DNA from: Bacteroidota bacterium | Lineage (GTDB): Bacteria > Bacteroidota > Bacteroidia > Bacteroidales > NBLH01 | Reading direction: 5' to 3' | Length of the DNA: 64,000 nucleotides | Assembly (NCBI GenBank): GCA_025361565.1 | Contig: JANYKN010000116.1 | Coordinates: forward strand, 348,470-412,469 | Shown: in pieces, positions 9,821 to 18,921 of the stretch | How the letters are laid out: each line of letters begins with the position of its first letter | Position numbering within the stretch: the first letter of the stretch is position 1 | Position numbers and translations under genes: made by a program | Notes under the pieces: model-generated | Told to the model about the DNA's origin: nothing | Database searches by the model: none | Seen by the model: only the letters and a program-made list of their open reading frames with translations

Positions 9821-10213
9821 ATGGAAAATTTATATATCGAAGGCTCCCAGGATAATTATTATGTTCCTACAGTCGATTTTAGCGCTGAAACCGGAGTTTG
9901 CACCATTTCAGGAAAATCATATTTAGAGGATACGAATCAATTTTATTTGGTACTTCTCGAATGGCTCGATAAATATTTCGATGAAGTAAACAAGCCTGTG
10001 CAATTTAATGTAATGCTTAGTTATTACAATACATCATCATCACGTTCAATTTTGGATATTTTCGATCTTTTAAAAATATATGAAGATGATGGAGGAACAG
10101 TTGAAGTAAATTGGTATTGCAGGGATGTTGATATGGAAGTAGTTAAGGAAGAAGTTGAAGATTATGTTGAAGAAAGTGATTTGAAAATAAACGTAATTAG
10201 TTTCACAGACTAA
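9821..10213 (+). CDS. SiaC-family (DUF1987) regulatory phosphoprotein
   Basis: A 130-residue DUF1987 protein. In Pseudomonas aeruginosa, SiaC is phosphorylated on a threonine by SiaB and dephosphorylated by the SpoIIE phosphatase SiaA, and its unphosphorylated form activates the diguanylate cyclase SiaD. The family motif SYYNTSSSRSI places the likely phosphosite at T71. The N-terminal YVPTVDFSAETGVCTISGKS and FYLVLLEWLDKYF are also typical. ATG 9821 is chosen; a TTG at 9800 would add 7 residues with no family match. It follows the phosphatase gene by 76 bases. No SiaB or SiaD homologue is in the window, so the output is unknown. Confidence 0.9.
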   Translation: MENLYIEGSQDNYYVPTVDFSAETGVCTISGKSYLEDTNQFYLVLLEWLDKYFDEVNKPVQFNVMLSYYNTSSSRSILDIFDLLKIYEDDGGTVEVNWYCRDVDMEVVKEEVEDYVEESDLKINVISFTD

Positions 10214-10294
10214 ATATTTTAATCTTCATAAATTATCTAAATTATTCTATTTTAGAATTCTCGCTTTTTTATTTTTGTTCAGATAAGTTTTTTT

Positions 10295-11152
10295 ATGGGT
10301 TCAATATCAAAATATTTTTCACTGGTTAAATTTAGTCATACCATTTTCGCTTTACCTTTTGCCTTAATCGGTTTTTTTCTGGCAGTTCAATATGCCCATT
10401 ATGAATTAAGCTGGAGGATTTTTGTTATGGTTTTGGGGTGTATGGTTTTTGCCCGTAATTCAGCTATGGGATTTAACCGCTATATTGACAGAAATATTGA
10501 CAAACTAAATCCTAGAACCGCTATCAGGGATATTCCTTCAGGTAAAATTAAATCTTCGAACGCCCTTTTATTTGTGATTATCAATGTTCTTCTTTTTATA
10601 ACGACTACATGGTTTATAAACCGTTTGGTCTTCTTTTTATCACCAGTTGCCTTGTTGGTTGTGCTTGGTTATAGTTTTACCAAACGATTCACTTTTCTTT
10701 GTCATTTTATTCTAGGTATAGGCCTTGCCCTTGCTCCTATTGGGGCGTATTTATCGGTTTCGGGAAAGTTTGATTTGGTTCCAGTGCTATTTTCGTTTAT
10801 TGTACTTTTCTGGACTGCGGGTTTTGATATCATTTATGCACTTCAGGATGATAATTTTGATAAAGAAAATCAATTATTTTCTATACCAGTTTGGTTGGGA
10901 AAAAAGAAAGCACTTTTGGTTTCTACTCTATTGCATTTGCTTGTGTCTATGCTAATTATTGCCGTTGGTTATTATGCGCACTTTGGGCTGTGGTATTGGT
11001 TGGGCTCCTTAGTCTTCATTTCGTTATTGATTTATCAACACACCATTGTTAAAGCAGATGATTTATCACGAGTAAACCTGGCATTTTTTACAACAAATGG
11101 CATTGCCAGTGTTTTATTTTCCTGTTTTACGATACTTTCTCTGTTTTTTTAA
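10295..11152 (+). CDS. UbiA-family polyprenyltransferase (probable menaquinone step)
   Basis: Integral-membrane prenyltransferase of 285 residues, joining a polyprenyl diphosphate to an aromatic ring. Two Asp-rich motifs are present: NRYIDRNIDKLNPRTAIRDI (first) and DIIYALQDDNFDKEN (second), set in about eight hydrophobic helices. The first motif and the pattern RTAxRxIPSGKI resemble 4-hydroxybenzoate-type enzymes and the MqnP enzyme of the futalosine route to menaquinone. As Bacteroidota normally make menaquinone and not ubiquinone, an MqnP-like role is the better guess. No other quinone gene is near. A hairpin follows the stop codon. Confidence 0.85.
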   Translation: MGSISKYFSLVKFSHTIFALPFALIGFFLAVQYAHYELSWRIFVMVLGCMVFARNSAMGFNRYIDRNIDKLNPRTAIRDIPSGKIKSSNALLFVIINVLLFITTTWFINRLVFFLSPVALLVVLGYSFTKRFTFLCHFILGIGLALAPIGAYLSVSGKFDLVPVLFSFIVLFWTAGFDIIYALQDDNFDKENQLFSIPVWLGKKKALLVSTLLHLLVSMLIIAVGYYAHFGLWYWLGSLVFISLLIYQHTIVKADDLSRVNLAFFTTNGIASVLFSCFTILSLFF

Positions 11153-11173
11153 AATACTACTGTTAATAAATAT

Positions 11174-11209
11174 AAAACCCTTCGAGAGTATAAATCCACT
11201 CGAAGGGTT
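11174..11209 (-). terminator. Terminator between convergent genes
   Basis: AACCCTTCGAG (11176-11186) pairs perfectly with CTCGAAGGGTT (11199-11209) over a 12-base loop. Read on the minus strand it ends in TTTT and suits the operon ending at 11222. It may also stop the prenyltransferase transcript from the plus side, although no T-tract follows there. Confidence 0.65.
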
Positions 11210-11221
11210 CATAAATAAATT

Positions 11222-12109
11222 TTACATATTATATACATAGGCAAACGTTGAAGCAAAATCTTCTATTCCTGTTGGAGTTGTGCTTTCATGGTCACGTTTT
11301 GCTTTTTCAGTAATTCTGCCTTCGTTAAATGCTTTTACAAAAACATTAAAATTATCGGCAACATTTGCCGATGCACCCATTTGGCCTACCATTGCATTTT
11401 TAAAGTCATCATAAGTGGTTTCAATATAGGAAAGCTCAGGTTTACCTATTGCTTTTCCATAGACTTTAGCTATTTCAGGATAGCTAACATCTTTTTTTCC
11501 AAGCAGATCTTGCACATTATGGCCACTAAAGTCAAGTGCTAAAAGTCTTTTTATGGCATATTCAGCAATATCTTTTGTTGCTATAATCGGAAATTTTAAA
11601 TTTGGTTTAACAGGGCTTCCCATAATACCCATATTTTTAATCATACCTATCATGCCCATTGAATTTTCCATAAAATAAGTAGGACGAAGGTGTAATGTAT
11701 TTAATCCTTCAATCTGGTCAAATAAGGTTTCCATCTTATGCAAACCTAGCACAACGCCTGAATCTTTTTCAAGATGCGCTCCCTGGCTGCTTAATGAAAC
11801 TACATATTTTACTTTGGCAAATTTCAAAGCCTCTGCTATTGCGGTTGCTTGTTTTACCTGTGCAGCGGTCATGTCAAGAGTCGCAAAATCTATTGCTACC
11901 ATGGCATAAACTGCATTTGCGCCCTCAAATGCCTTTTTTAAAACATCAACATTTGAAGAATCGCCTAAAAATAGTTCTGCGCCATTTTCTACCAATTCTT
12001 TTGCCTTTTGAGCATTTCTGCTAATAATCCTTACTTTTTTACCAGCTTTTAATAAAGCCAACGCGATTGGTTTGCCTGTATTGCCTGTTGCTCCAATTAT
12101 TACGTACAT
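11222..12109 (-). CDS. NmrA-family NAD(P)-binding protein (quinone-oxidoreductase-like)
   Basis: A 295-residue Rossmann-fold protein of the atypical short-chain dehydrogenase (NmrA/QOR2-like) group. The nucleotide-binding motif is at the N-terminus (YVIIGATGNTGKPIA), followed by VRIISRN, where the Arg suggests NADPH preference. No canonical Tyr-x-x-x-Lys catalytic pair is evident, as in NmrA-type proteins. Relatives either reduce quinones or act as redox-sensing regulators. It starts 26 bases after the oxidoreductase gene ending at 12136 and is probably in the same operon, downstream of a MarR-type operator. Confidence 0.85.
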   Translation of the reverse strand: MYVIIGATGNTGKPIALALLKAGKKVRIISRNAQKAKELVENGAELFLGDSSNVDVLKKAFEGANAVYAMVAIDFATLDMTAAQVKQATAIAEALKFAKVKYVVSLSSQGAHLEKDSGVVLGLHKMETLFDQIEGLNTLHLRPTYFMENSMGMIGMIKNMGIMGSPVKPNLKFPIIATKDIAEYAIKRLLALDFSGHNVQDLLGKKDVSYPEIAKVYGKAIGKPELSYIETTYDDFKNAMVGQMGASANVADNFNVFVKAFNEGRITEKAKRDHESTTPTGIEDFASTFAYVYNM

Positions 12110-12135
12110 ATGATAATTTTTTAAATGATTATTGA

Positions 12136-12783
12136 TTATTTTTTTAAAAGTTTAAAAGCATGTGCCCACTTGTTTTCTCTAAGTCCCGGAATGCACCAAA
12201 GCATACATAATGGTTCTATAGCTCTGGCAGCCTCGGCCCCGCCCATATCTTCCACTTCAAAGCCAAATTGATCAACAATGGTTTTAACTTCTGATTTTGA
12301 CTTTTCATCATTTCCACAAATACACATTGATGGTTTAATTCCACCAAAATCAGGATTCACCATAAAAGGGCTTCCAATGCTGTTGAATGCTTTAACAAAT
12401 TTCAACGTTGAAAAAGTAGCTTGTAAATCTTCCAGAAATGATTTATCCAGATTGGTAAAAAACCGAAGAACGCCATTTTCAGGTGCAACATCAGCTATTG
12501 GATTTGTTGTGTCAATCACCGTTTTCCCTGTTAAATTTTCAACACCTGCCATTTTTAAAGAATCTTTGGCATATGTGCCTTTTGTTGCCAAAACAATTAA
12601 TTCACCAAACTTCGCTGCATCAGAAAATGTTCCTACACGAGCATTAGTCCCAGCTTGTTTTTTCCAATCATCAAGTTTCGAAGCAGTCCTTGTTCCAAGC
12701 ATTACCTGATAGCCATGTTTGACAAATCCATTTCCGAGTGCTTTTGCAACGTCACCCGATCCTAAAATTCCAATTTTTTTCAT
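12136..12783 (-). CDS. NADPH-dependent F420-reductase-like oxidoreductase
   Basis: A 215-residue Rossmann protein of the coenzyme-F420-dependent NADP oxidoreductase group (COG2085). The binding loop is KKIGILGSGDVAKALGNGF, and VMLGTRTASKL follows the second strand. VLATKGTYAKDSLK and KAFNSIGSPFMVNP are typical of family members found in organisms without F420, where the second substrate is unknown. It is first in a two-gene operon with the NmrA-like protein. A 17-base element identical to one in front of the MarR gene lies 12 bases before its start codon, so it is probably MarR-controlled. Confidence 0.85.
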   Translation of the reverse strand: MKKIGILGSGDVAKALGNGFVKHGYQVMLGTRTASKLDDWKKQAGTNARVGTFSDAAKFGELIVLATKGTYAKDSLKMAGVENLTGKTVIDTTNPIADVAPENGVLRFFTNLDKSFLEDLQATFSTLKFVKAFNSIGSPFMVNPDFGGIKPSMCICGNDEKSKSEVKTIVDQFGFEVEDMGGAEAARAIEPLCMLWCIPGLRENKWAHAFKLLKK

Positions 12784-12795
12784 TTGTTTCAGTTG

Positions 12796-12812
12796 TTTGT
12801 TTGTACATACAA
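12796..12812 (-). promoter_or_regulatory. Probable MarR operator in front of the oxidoreductase operon
   Basis: TTTGTTTGTACATACAA is identical to 13281-13297. Its core is an inverted repeat, TTGTA-CA-TACAA. On the minus strand it follows a plausible promoter, TTG-N22-TAATATTG, and ends 12 bases before the start codon, so a bound repressor would block transcription. Confidence 0.65.
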
Positions 12813-12830
12813 TATTAAATAATAAAAAAA

Positions 12831-13259
12831 TTATTCTTCCAATTTTTTAGTTGCATTATAAATCATTGCCGTGAGATTTTTTCCTTCTTCATCTCCAAGT
12901 ACTTCAGAGTATCTTTTATACAAGTTCATCCATGACTCCTTAATAGTTTTACCAAGTATAACACTTTTCTCTGTAGGATAAACTTCGGTAGTCTTCCCCA
13001 CTGTTTTTCTTTCAACCAAGCTTTTATGCTCAAGTTTTTCAATTAATCGAGTAATGGTTGATGGACTCAATTGCATTTCAGCACTCAAGTCTTTAGGCTG
13101 TATGCCCGGATTTTCATTTATTGACATTACTAAAAAAGCATAGGATGGTGTTAAACCCGTGGAAGCAAACTCTTCCTCAGCCATTTTTGTTATAATTCTA
13201 GCCAAAGCATTGGCAGAGAAATACAAACATCCACAATATTTCGAATCGCATTTTATCAT
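12831..13259 (-). CDS. MarR-family transcriptional regulator with a Cys-rich N-terminus
   Basis: A 142-residue winged-helix regulator when started at ATG 13259. The helix-turn-helix is around PKDLSAEMQLSPSTITRLIEKL and the wing around VERKTVGKTTEVYPTEK. A start at 13307 gives 16 more residues but would place the operator-like element and a TATATTTG promoter box inside the gene, so 13259 fits better. The N-terminus CDSKYCGCLYF holds three closely spaced cysteines (C4, C9, C11), which might sense oxidants or electrophiles. It lies just upstream of the two oxidoreductase genes and probably represses both itself and them. Confidence 0.85.
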   Translation of the reverse strand: MIKCDSKYCGCLYFSANALARIITKMAEEEFASTGLTPSYAFLVMSINENPGIQPKDLSAEMQLSPSTITRLIEKLEHKSLVERKTVGKTTEVYPTEKSVILGKTIKESWMNLYKRYSEVLGDEEGKNLTAMIYNATKKLEE

Positions 13260-13280
13260 TTCACAACAAAGATATTTCTT

Positions 13281-13302
13281 TTTGTTTGTACATACAAATA
13301 TA
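13281..13302 (-). promoter_or_regulatory. MarR operator overlapping a -7 box (autoregulation)
   Basis: TTTGTTTGTACATACAA (13281-13297) repeats the element in front of the oxidoreductase gene. Here the arms extend to TTTGTA-CA-TACAAA. On the minus strand the -7 box TATATTTG (13295-13302, exact TAnnTTTG) overlaps it. No TTG at the usual -33 distance is visible. Confidence 0.6.
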
Positions 13303-13438
13303 TTCATGTTTTATTTCTAAATCTTTTTTCAAATAATTTTCCGAATAAACATGATTTGAAAATATATTCATTAAAAAATTAAGTTTGGAACGGTTTTTAT
13401 AACAATCATTAAATATCAATTTATGCATAAGTTAGCGA

Positions 13439-15511
13439 ATGAATAAATATATTATCATTGCCCTCTTGATTGCAACATTCACAGTAAAAATGCAATCGCA
13501 GGAATCAAAAAAAGACAGTTTAACTCTTAAACTCCACTCTGCAAGCCTATACGATAAGGTTGGCCTTTATTTGCAGTTGTCTGATTTAGCAGATAGTTAT
13601 ACTGAAAGTATAAATTATTGTGCAAAAGCATTAAATATAGCCAACGAGTTAAAAAACATTGGATTTCAGGCAGATATAAATTTTGAGATGGGAATAGTTC
13701 ATTATTCCGAAGGAAAATATATGTACTCCGAAAAAAGATTTTTGGAAGCACTGAGTTTCTACCAACAAAGAAACGATTCAATTTCAATTGCATCAACCTA
13801 CTACAGATTAGCACTCTGCGATAAAAATTGGGAGAAATACAGGAACGCTATAAAATATGCACAACTAGGGCTTGGCTTGAATGAAAGATTAAAATCGATC
13901 AATGGTATTATGGAAATTACATTGGCCTCTGGCTTTATTTATCAAGCTCATGGCGACCAAAAGGAAGCAGAGATTTATTTCAACAAAGCACTAAAGGCAA
14001 TCGATAGAAAAATCCATAATTCAAATCTTGCTTTTGCCTTATTGGGAAAAGGAAATGTATTTTTTGCATTGTCAAAAAAAGACAGTGCAAAAATAATGTT
14101 CAATGAATCATATAAGATATTTCTTGATTTAAAAAATGCATATGGGCAAGCTCTGTGCTTGCGGGATCAGGCAAACTATTATATTTCAGAAAAGGATTAT
14201 AATAAAGCAGAATTATCGATAGATAAATCATTAGGCCTTTTTAAATCGATAAAGAACAAAAGAGGAATTTTCGAAGTATTAGTTTTAAAGGGCGATTTGT
14301 ATTTCAAAAAAGGTAATTATACGAGAGCCATTGAGTTATACCTTGCAGGTCAAAAACTTGCCATGGAAATGCAACTTCAGGAAGAAACCGTCAAAAACTT
14401 TAAAACAATTTCAAAAGTATATGAAGCTCAAAAAGATCTTGCTAAATCTTTGAAATACTATAAATTATATACCGAATTAAAGGATTCTGTCGTTACATCA
14501 GAAACTTTGGAGCAGTTGTCTGAAATGCAAAATAAATACGAAACTGAAAAAAATGAGAAGGAAAATAATCTACTAAGGATTGATAATGAATTAAAACATT
14601 CCATTATTGAGAAACAGTATATCTTAGTGCTTTCAATTATTATTGTTCTCGGCTTAACTATTGCGCTGGCAGTTATATTTTTCAAGGGCAGGCAGAGGGA
14701 AAGAGAAAACAACCAGATTATGGAGCAACAGAAAGAAGAAATTGAATTTAGCCATCAGCAAATTACTACAAGTATTAATTATGCAAGTCGCATTCAAGGT
14801 GCATTATTACCAGAAACAATATTGTTTAAAAACTCGATAAAAGATCATTTTGTGCTTTACAAACCGCGTGATATTGTAAGTGGTGATTTCTATTGGATAA
14901 AACAAATCAAAAACCAACTTGTCATTGCAGTGGCAGATTGCACCGGACATGGGGTGCCGGGTGCATTTATGAGCCTTCTGGGCATTTCTTTTCTAACTGA
15001 GATAATGAGCAGGCAGATTATCCCCAATGCAAATGAAATTCTGGAAAAACTAAGGGAGATGATAAAAGTTTCGCTTAAACAAGATAATTTGGAACAACCA
15101 ACCAAAGATGGAATGGATATGGCACTTTGCATTATCAATACGGATTCGCTTAAAATGCAATATGCCGGAGCAAATATGCCTTTATACCTTATCAGGAAGG
15201 GAAATCTTGAAATAGTTAAAGGCACAAATAATCCAATAGGCATCTATTTGAAGGAAAAGCCCTTTGAAAATCAACAAATTCAACTTATGCCTGACGATAA
15301 TATATATCTTTTCTCAGATGGTTATGTTGATCAGTTTGGTGGAAAAAAGGGAGGAAAATTTAAACATACGCATTTCAGAGAGGCGTTATTGGCTATTTAT
15401 CATTCTAATATGAGTTTGCAAAAACAACTGTTGGAAGATATTTTTGAAGAATGGAAAAATTCAGCTTATGACCAAACTGATGATGTTTTGGTCTTAGGAA
15501 TGAAGATATAA
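13439..15511 (+). CDS. TPR-containing membrane SpoIIE-family phosphatase
   Basis: A 690-residue sensor phosphatase. A signal peptide (about 1-20) precedes six to eight tetratricopeptide-like repeats (about 40-345; for example SINYCAKALNIANELKN and AEIYFNKALKAIDRK). A coiled coil, a single membrane span near 395-415 (YILVLSIIIVLGLTIALAVIFF) and a linker with DLxTSIxYAxRIQxALLP-like sequence lead to the SpoIIE domain (about 455-690). Metal-site motifs are intact: VSGDFYWI, VADCTGHGVPGAFMS, KDGMDMALC, FSDGYVDQFGG and TDDVLVLGMKI. The TPRs would sit in the periplasm. The gene is alone on its strand between a MarR gene and a convergent protease gene; its substrate is not apparent locally. Confidence 0.9.
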   Translation: MNKYIIIALLIATFTVKMQSQESKKDSLTLKLHSASLYDKVGLYLQLSDLADSYTESINYCAKALNIANELKNIGFQADINFEMGIVHYSEGKYMYSEKRFLEALSFYQQRNDSISIASTYYRLALCDKNWEKYRNAIKYAQLGLGLNERLKSINGIMEITLASGFIYQAHGDQKEAEIYFNKALKAIDRKIHNSNLAFALLGKGNVFFALSKKDSAKIMFNESYKIFLDLKNAYGQALCLRDQANYYISEKDYNKAELSIDKSLGLFKSIKNKRGIFEVLVLKGDLYFKKGNYTRAIELYLAGQKLAMEMQLQEETVKNFKTISKVYEAQKDLAKSLKYYKLYTELKDSVVTSETLEQLSEMQNKYETEKNEKENNLLRIDNELKHSIIEKQYILVLSIIIVLGLTIALAVIFFKGRQRERENNQIMEQQKEEIEFSHQQITTSINYASRIQGALLPETILFKNSIKDHFVLYKPRDIVSGDFYWIKQIKNQLVIAVADCTGHGVPGAFMSLLGISFLTEIMSRQIIPNANEILEKLREMIKVSLKQDNLEQPTKDGMDMALCIINTDSLKMQYAGANMPLYLIRKGNLEIVKGTNNPIGIYLKEKPFENQQIQLMPDDNIYLFSDGYVDQFGGKKGGKFKHTHFREALLAIYHSNMSLQKQLLEDIFEEWKNSAYDQTDDVLVLGMKI

Positions 15512-15572
15512 AATTTATCAGTGATTTTATAAGCTGGATTATTTAAATGATTTTTATGAAATCACTAACTTG

Positions 15573-17021
15573 TTAATATAAATCCACCTTTACAGTGTAC
15601 GCATCAACATGCTTTGATTCGGTTTTAGTTGATATCACCTGTAAATAATACCAATCGGAGACAGCACCGTTAAAACCCAATTCAATTTGTTCTCCGGGTT
15701 TTGCAATAACTTTTCTTGATAATGCCATTTTGTTCTTATCGTAAAATACAGCAGTCATTGGATTTTCATTCCCAGAATTAGATGCTATTATAATTTTTAT
15801 ATTTCTTTTATCTTCATACTTTACCTCAAATTTTATCCAATCACAAGTATCATTAAAGTCGGTTTTTTTGCCCATAAAAATTTTATGGAAATTAAAATCC
15901 TGATTTACACCAGTTTCAATACTGCCTGCTATTTCCATATAATCATCAGGTTCATTTTTATCAAAAAAATATTTATGGTTTAACTCATTTTCAGTATTCC
16001 AATATTTCGCGTATTTATTTTTTGATGCAGAATATAACATAACTCCTTTTTGGCTTAAAGTAAATGAATCTCTACATTCATAATGGGTTGGATATGACAT
16101 GATATTGTTAACTTCTGATTGGTAATTATCACCCCATGCATCTTTCATTGCTGATCCGGTGAAATTGCAATCATTGTCAACCAAATGGGTAAGATTAGGT
16201 TCAGCTTTCGTGTCTGCAAGTAAATCACCTCTTTCTTCGCATAAAGGTATTCCTTTGCCATCTTCATTTTTAGTCCTGATTCGGCTAACTGGTTCTTGTT
16301 TGGACTTACCTTTATCAAAATGCCTATGTGGATGTAAAAGTCCAAAATAATGGCCAACCTCATGGGTTAAACCTGTATTTGAATTTTTTCGTTGCAGAAT
16401 TATTGACTTTGTAATCATATTATAAGTACCCCTAACCACTTTTCTCGATTCCTGCTTTTTTTTAAATCCATCAATCAGATAAACATTTATTGCAGGTTTT
16501 GTATGCCTGAAAATAGATTGCAATGTGGCTTCAATATAATAACCAAAAACCTGTCGGTTCGAATTATCAATGTATTTTATATTGCTGGTATAGAATTGAA
16601 TACCTGTTTGGTTTAGTTGATTATATAGATTAAGATCTGTGATAAATTTCTTGATATCAACTATCGATGCTCCACCTTGGCCCTTATTATCTCGATAAAC
16701 CCAAAATTTAACTGGTACAAGAAAGCGTATTTTGTCCTTACTTTCAAAATATTTTATTTCATTGAGATATACCATCAAAAACTGGTTATTTCCTTTCCAT
16801 GGTTTTTTCCGGTAATCCATTTCCAGTTTTCCTCCACTAAGGCAAGCTGCATCATCCAAAATTTGTGCTTTTAATTGTGAGAAAAATAAAAATAATATAA
16901 GAATAGCAAATATTAATCTCGGCTTAAAGGAATCATATTCCTGTTCTATTAAATTATGGTTCAAAATGCTATTCAGTCTTAACATAGATATCTTAATTAA
17001 AAAGGCAAAACAAGATTTCAA
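15573..17021 (-). CDS. Secreted metzincin-type zinc metalloprotease
   Basis: A 482-residue exported protease. The zinc site THEVGHYFGLLH (H220, E221, H224, third ligand H230) has the HExxHxxGxxH form of metzincins, and NIMSYPTHYECRDSFT supplies the Met-turn, as in M43/pappalysin-like enzymes. Residues about 34-53 are a hydrophobic export signal ending LKAQ; the start is uncertain (ATG 17021, or ATG 36 bases inside), as about 20-33 residues precede the hydrophobic core. The C-terminal 130 residues form a beta-rich domain like bacterial pre-peptidase C-terminal domains. No type IX sorting tail is seen. Substrate unknown. Confidence 0.85.
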   Translation of the reverse strand: MKSCFAFLIKISMLRLNSILNHNLIEQEYDSFKPRLIFAILILFLFFSQLKAQILDDAACLSGGKLEMDYRKKPWKGNNQFLMVYLNEIKYFESKDKIRFLVPVKFWVYRDNKGQGGASIVDIKKFITDLNLYNQLNQTGIQFYTSNIKYIDNSNRQVFGYYIEATLQSIFRHTKPAINVYLIDGFKKKQESRKVVRGTYNMITKSIILQRKNSNTGLTHEVGHYFGLLHPHRHFDKGKSKQEPVSRIRTKNEDGKGIPLCEERGDLLADTKAEPNLTHLVDNDCNFTGSAMKDAWGDNYQSEVNNIMSYPTHYECRDSFTLSQKGVMLYSASKNKYAKYWNTENELNHKYFFDKNEPDDYMEIAGSIETGVNQDFNFHKIFMGKKTDFNDTCDWIKFEVKYEDKRNIKIIIASNSGNENPMTAVFYDKNKMALSRKVIAKPGEQIELGFNGAVSDWYYLQVISTKTESKHVDAYTVKVDLY

Positions 17022-17190
17022 ACTCCTGCTTGCCTTATTTTATTTATTCAAAAACAGATATAATCAAATTAATTAATACATATAATATTATATGCAAATG
17101 AGAAAACTATAATTACAAATACAAATTATTGTTACCCACAATCTAATGCACTTTTGATACCAGGTAATAGTATTGGTATAAGTGTTCCTT

Positions 17191-18921
17191 TTACTTATTA
17201 AAAAATTTAAGGATCTTTTCCAATTTATTGTCAAGTTCCTTATTCATCTTCTCAAATTCGGCAGCACCTAACAATTTCCCTTTTGTACTTACATAAAATT
17301 TAATTTTTGGTTCAGTACCGGAAGGCCTTACCGAAATTTTGGTCCCATCTTTCAATATAAATTGCAAGACATTAGAAGATGGCAGCTCGATTTTTTCAGA
17401 AAGATTTTTTTCCATATCTAAAGATATACATTTTTTGTAATCTTTTACAAACAATACTTTAGAATCATTGATTTCAACAGGTGGATTCCGCCTTAAATCA
17501 GACATCATTTTATCTATTTCTTCGGCACCTTCTTTACCATGTTTTTCCAGATTCATAAGTAATTCCTTGTAAAATCCGAATTCAGTATAAATATCAAGTA
17601 AGAGATCATAGATTGATTTACCTTGAGTTTTTGCCCATGCAGCAGTTTCTGCTATTAAGGCACAAGACATAATGGCGTCCTTATCTCTTACAAATTCACC
17701 AGCCAAGTATCCATAACTTTCTTCGCCACCGCCAATAAAATGCTTTTTCCCTTCATTTTGCTTTATGATATCTGCAATATATTTAAACCCAGTCAAAACA
17801 TCAAAATACTCTACTCCATATTTTTTAGCAATATCACTAATTAAATCAGTGGTAACAATGGTTTTAACAATATATTCCTTGCCCTTTATTTTTCCGAGTT
17901 CATTCCAACGCCTAATAAGATAATAAATAAGAATTGAACCTGTTTGGTTTCCATTTAAAAGAACAAATTTTCCTGAATTATCCCGTACTGCAATGCCAAC
18001 TCTATCTGCATCCGGATCTGTAGCCATAACCAACTCCGCTCCTACTTTTATGGCTTTTTCAATTGCCATTTTCAAAGCATCGGCATTTTCTGGATTTGGA
18101 GATTTAACCGTTGGAAAATTCCCATCAGTAATATCTTGCTCAGGAACATTAAAAATATTGGCAAATCCAAATTTTCTAAGTGCTTTTGGGACCAAATCAA
18201 CCCCAGTGCCATGAATTGGAGTATAAACAATTTTCATGTCTTTGTTCTTCTCAATTGCTTCCGGAGATAATGACAACGATTTTAATTTTTCGAGATATAT
18301 TTCATCAAATTCTTCACCGATTGTCTCAATATTCTGCTTTACAGGCTGAAATCTTACCTGCGATGGATTTGTAATTTTTCTTACTTCGTCAATCACTCTG
18401 GTATCATGCGGTTCTATTAATTGTCCACCATCGTTCCAATAAGCTTTAAATCCATTATATTCTTTGGGATTGTGCGATGCAGTAATTACAACACCTCCAT
18501 GGCAGCCAAAAGCCCTGATAGCAAAGGAAAGCTCAGGTGTTGGCCTAAGGCTTTCAAATAAATAAACATAAAAGCCATTAGAAGAAAAAATATTGGCTAC
18601 AGTTTTGGCATATAGTCTGCTATTATTTCGGCAATCGTGTGCTATTGCAACTTTGGGTTGCTCTATGTTTTTAAAATTAATTTTTATATAATTAGCGAGT
18701 CCCTGGGTAGCCATTCCAACCGTATAAATATTCATACGATTTGTACCTGTACCCATAATACCACGAAGCCCACCTGTCCCAAATTCCAAATCTTTATAAA
18801 ATGATTCGATTAATTCCTTTTCGTTTTCAGGTTTTAATAATTCTTCGACTTCTTTTCTGGTGTCAGCATCAAAGTTTTCATTTAACCAGCTTTTAGCTTT
18901 TATCTTGACATCTGTAATCAT
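17191..18921 (-). CDS. Phosphoglucomutase / phosphomannomutase (alpha-D-phosphohexomutase)
   Basis: Interconverts hexose 1- and 6-phosphates, feeding nucleotide-sugar synthesis. The 576 residues contain the four family signatures: phosphoserine loop ITASHNPKEYNG (S149), magnesium loop DPDADRVG, sugar-binding loop GGGEESYGYL and phosphate-binding loop RPSGTEPKIKFY. The length and GTGGLRGIMGTGTNRMN near the start fit the PGM2-like group common in Bacteroidota. It could supply glucose 1-phosphate for the rfbA and UDP-sugar genes at 48-52 kb. It is monocistronic on the minus strand, preceded by about 300 bases without a recognisable gene. Confidence 0.95.
   Translation of the reverse strand: MITDVKIKAKSWLNENFDADTRKEVEELLKPENEKELIESFYKDLEFGTGGLRGIMGTGTNRMNIYTVGMATQGLANYIKINFKNIEQPKVAIAHDCRNNSRLYAKTVANIFSSNGFYVYLFESLRPTPELSFAIRAFGCHGGVVITASHNPKEYNGFKAYWNDGGQLIEPHDTRVIDEVRKITNPSQVRFQPVKQNIETIGEEFDEIYLEKLKSLSLSPEAIEKNKDMKIVYTPIHGTGVDLVPKALRKFGFANIFNVPEQDITDGNFPTVKSPNPENADALKMAIEKAIKVGAELVMATDPDADRVGIAVRDNSGKFVLLNGNQTGSILIYYLIRRWNELGKIKGKEYIVKTIVTTDLISDIAKKYGVEYFDVLTGFKYIADIIKQNEGKKHFIGGGEESYGYLAGEFVRDKDAIMSCALIAETAAWAKTQGKSIYDLLLDIYTEFGFYKELLMNLEKHGKEGAEEIDKMMSDLRRNPPVEINDSKVLFVKDYKKCISLDMEKNLSEKIELPSSNVLQFILKDGTKISVRPSGTEPKIKFYVSTKGKLLGAAEFEKMNKELDNKLEKILKFFNK

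Noticed and set aside
15520-15566. AGTGATTT / AAATCACT pair after the TPR phosphatase gene as a terminator
   Set aside because: The loop is over 30 bases and no T-tract follows; too weak.
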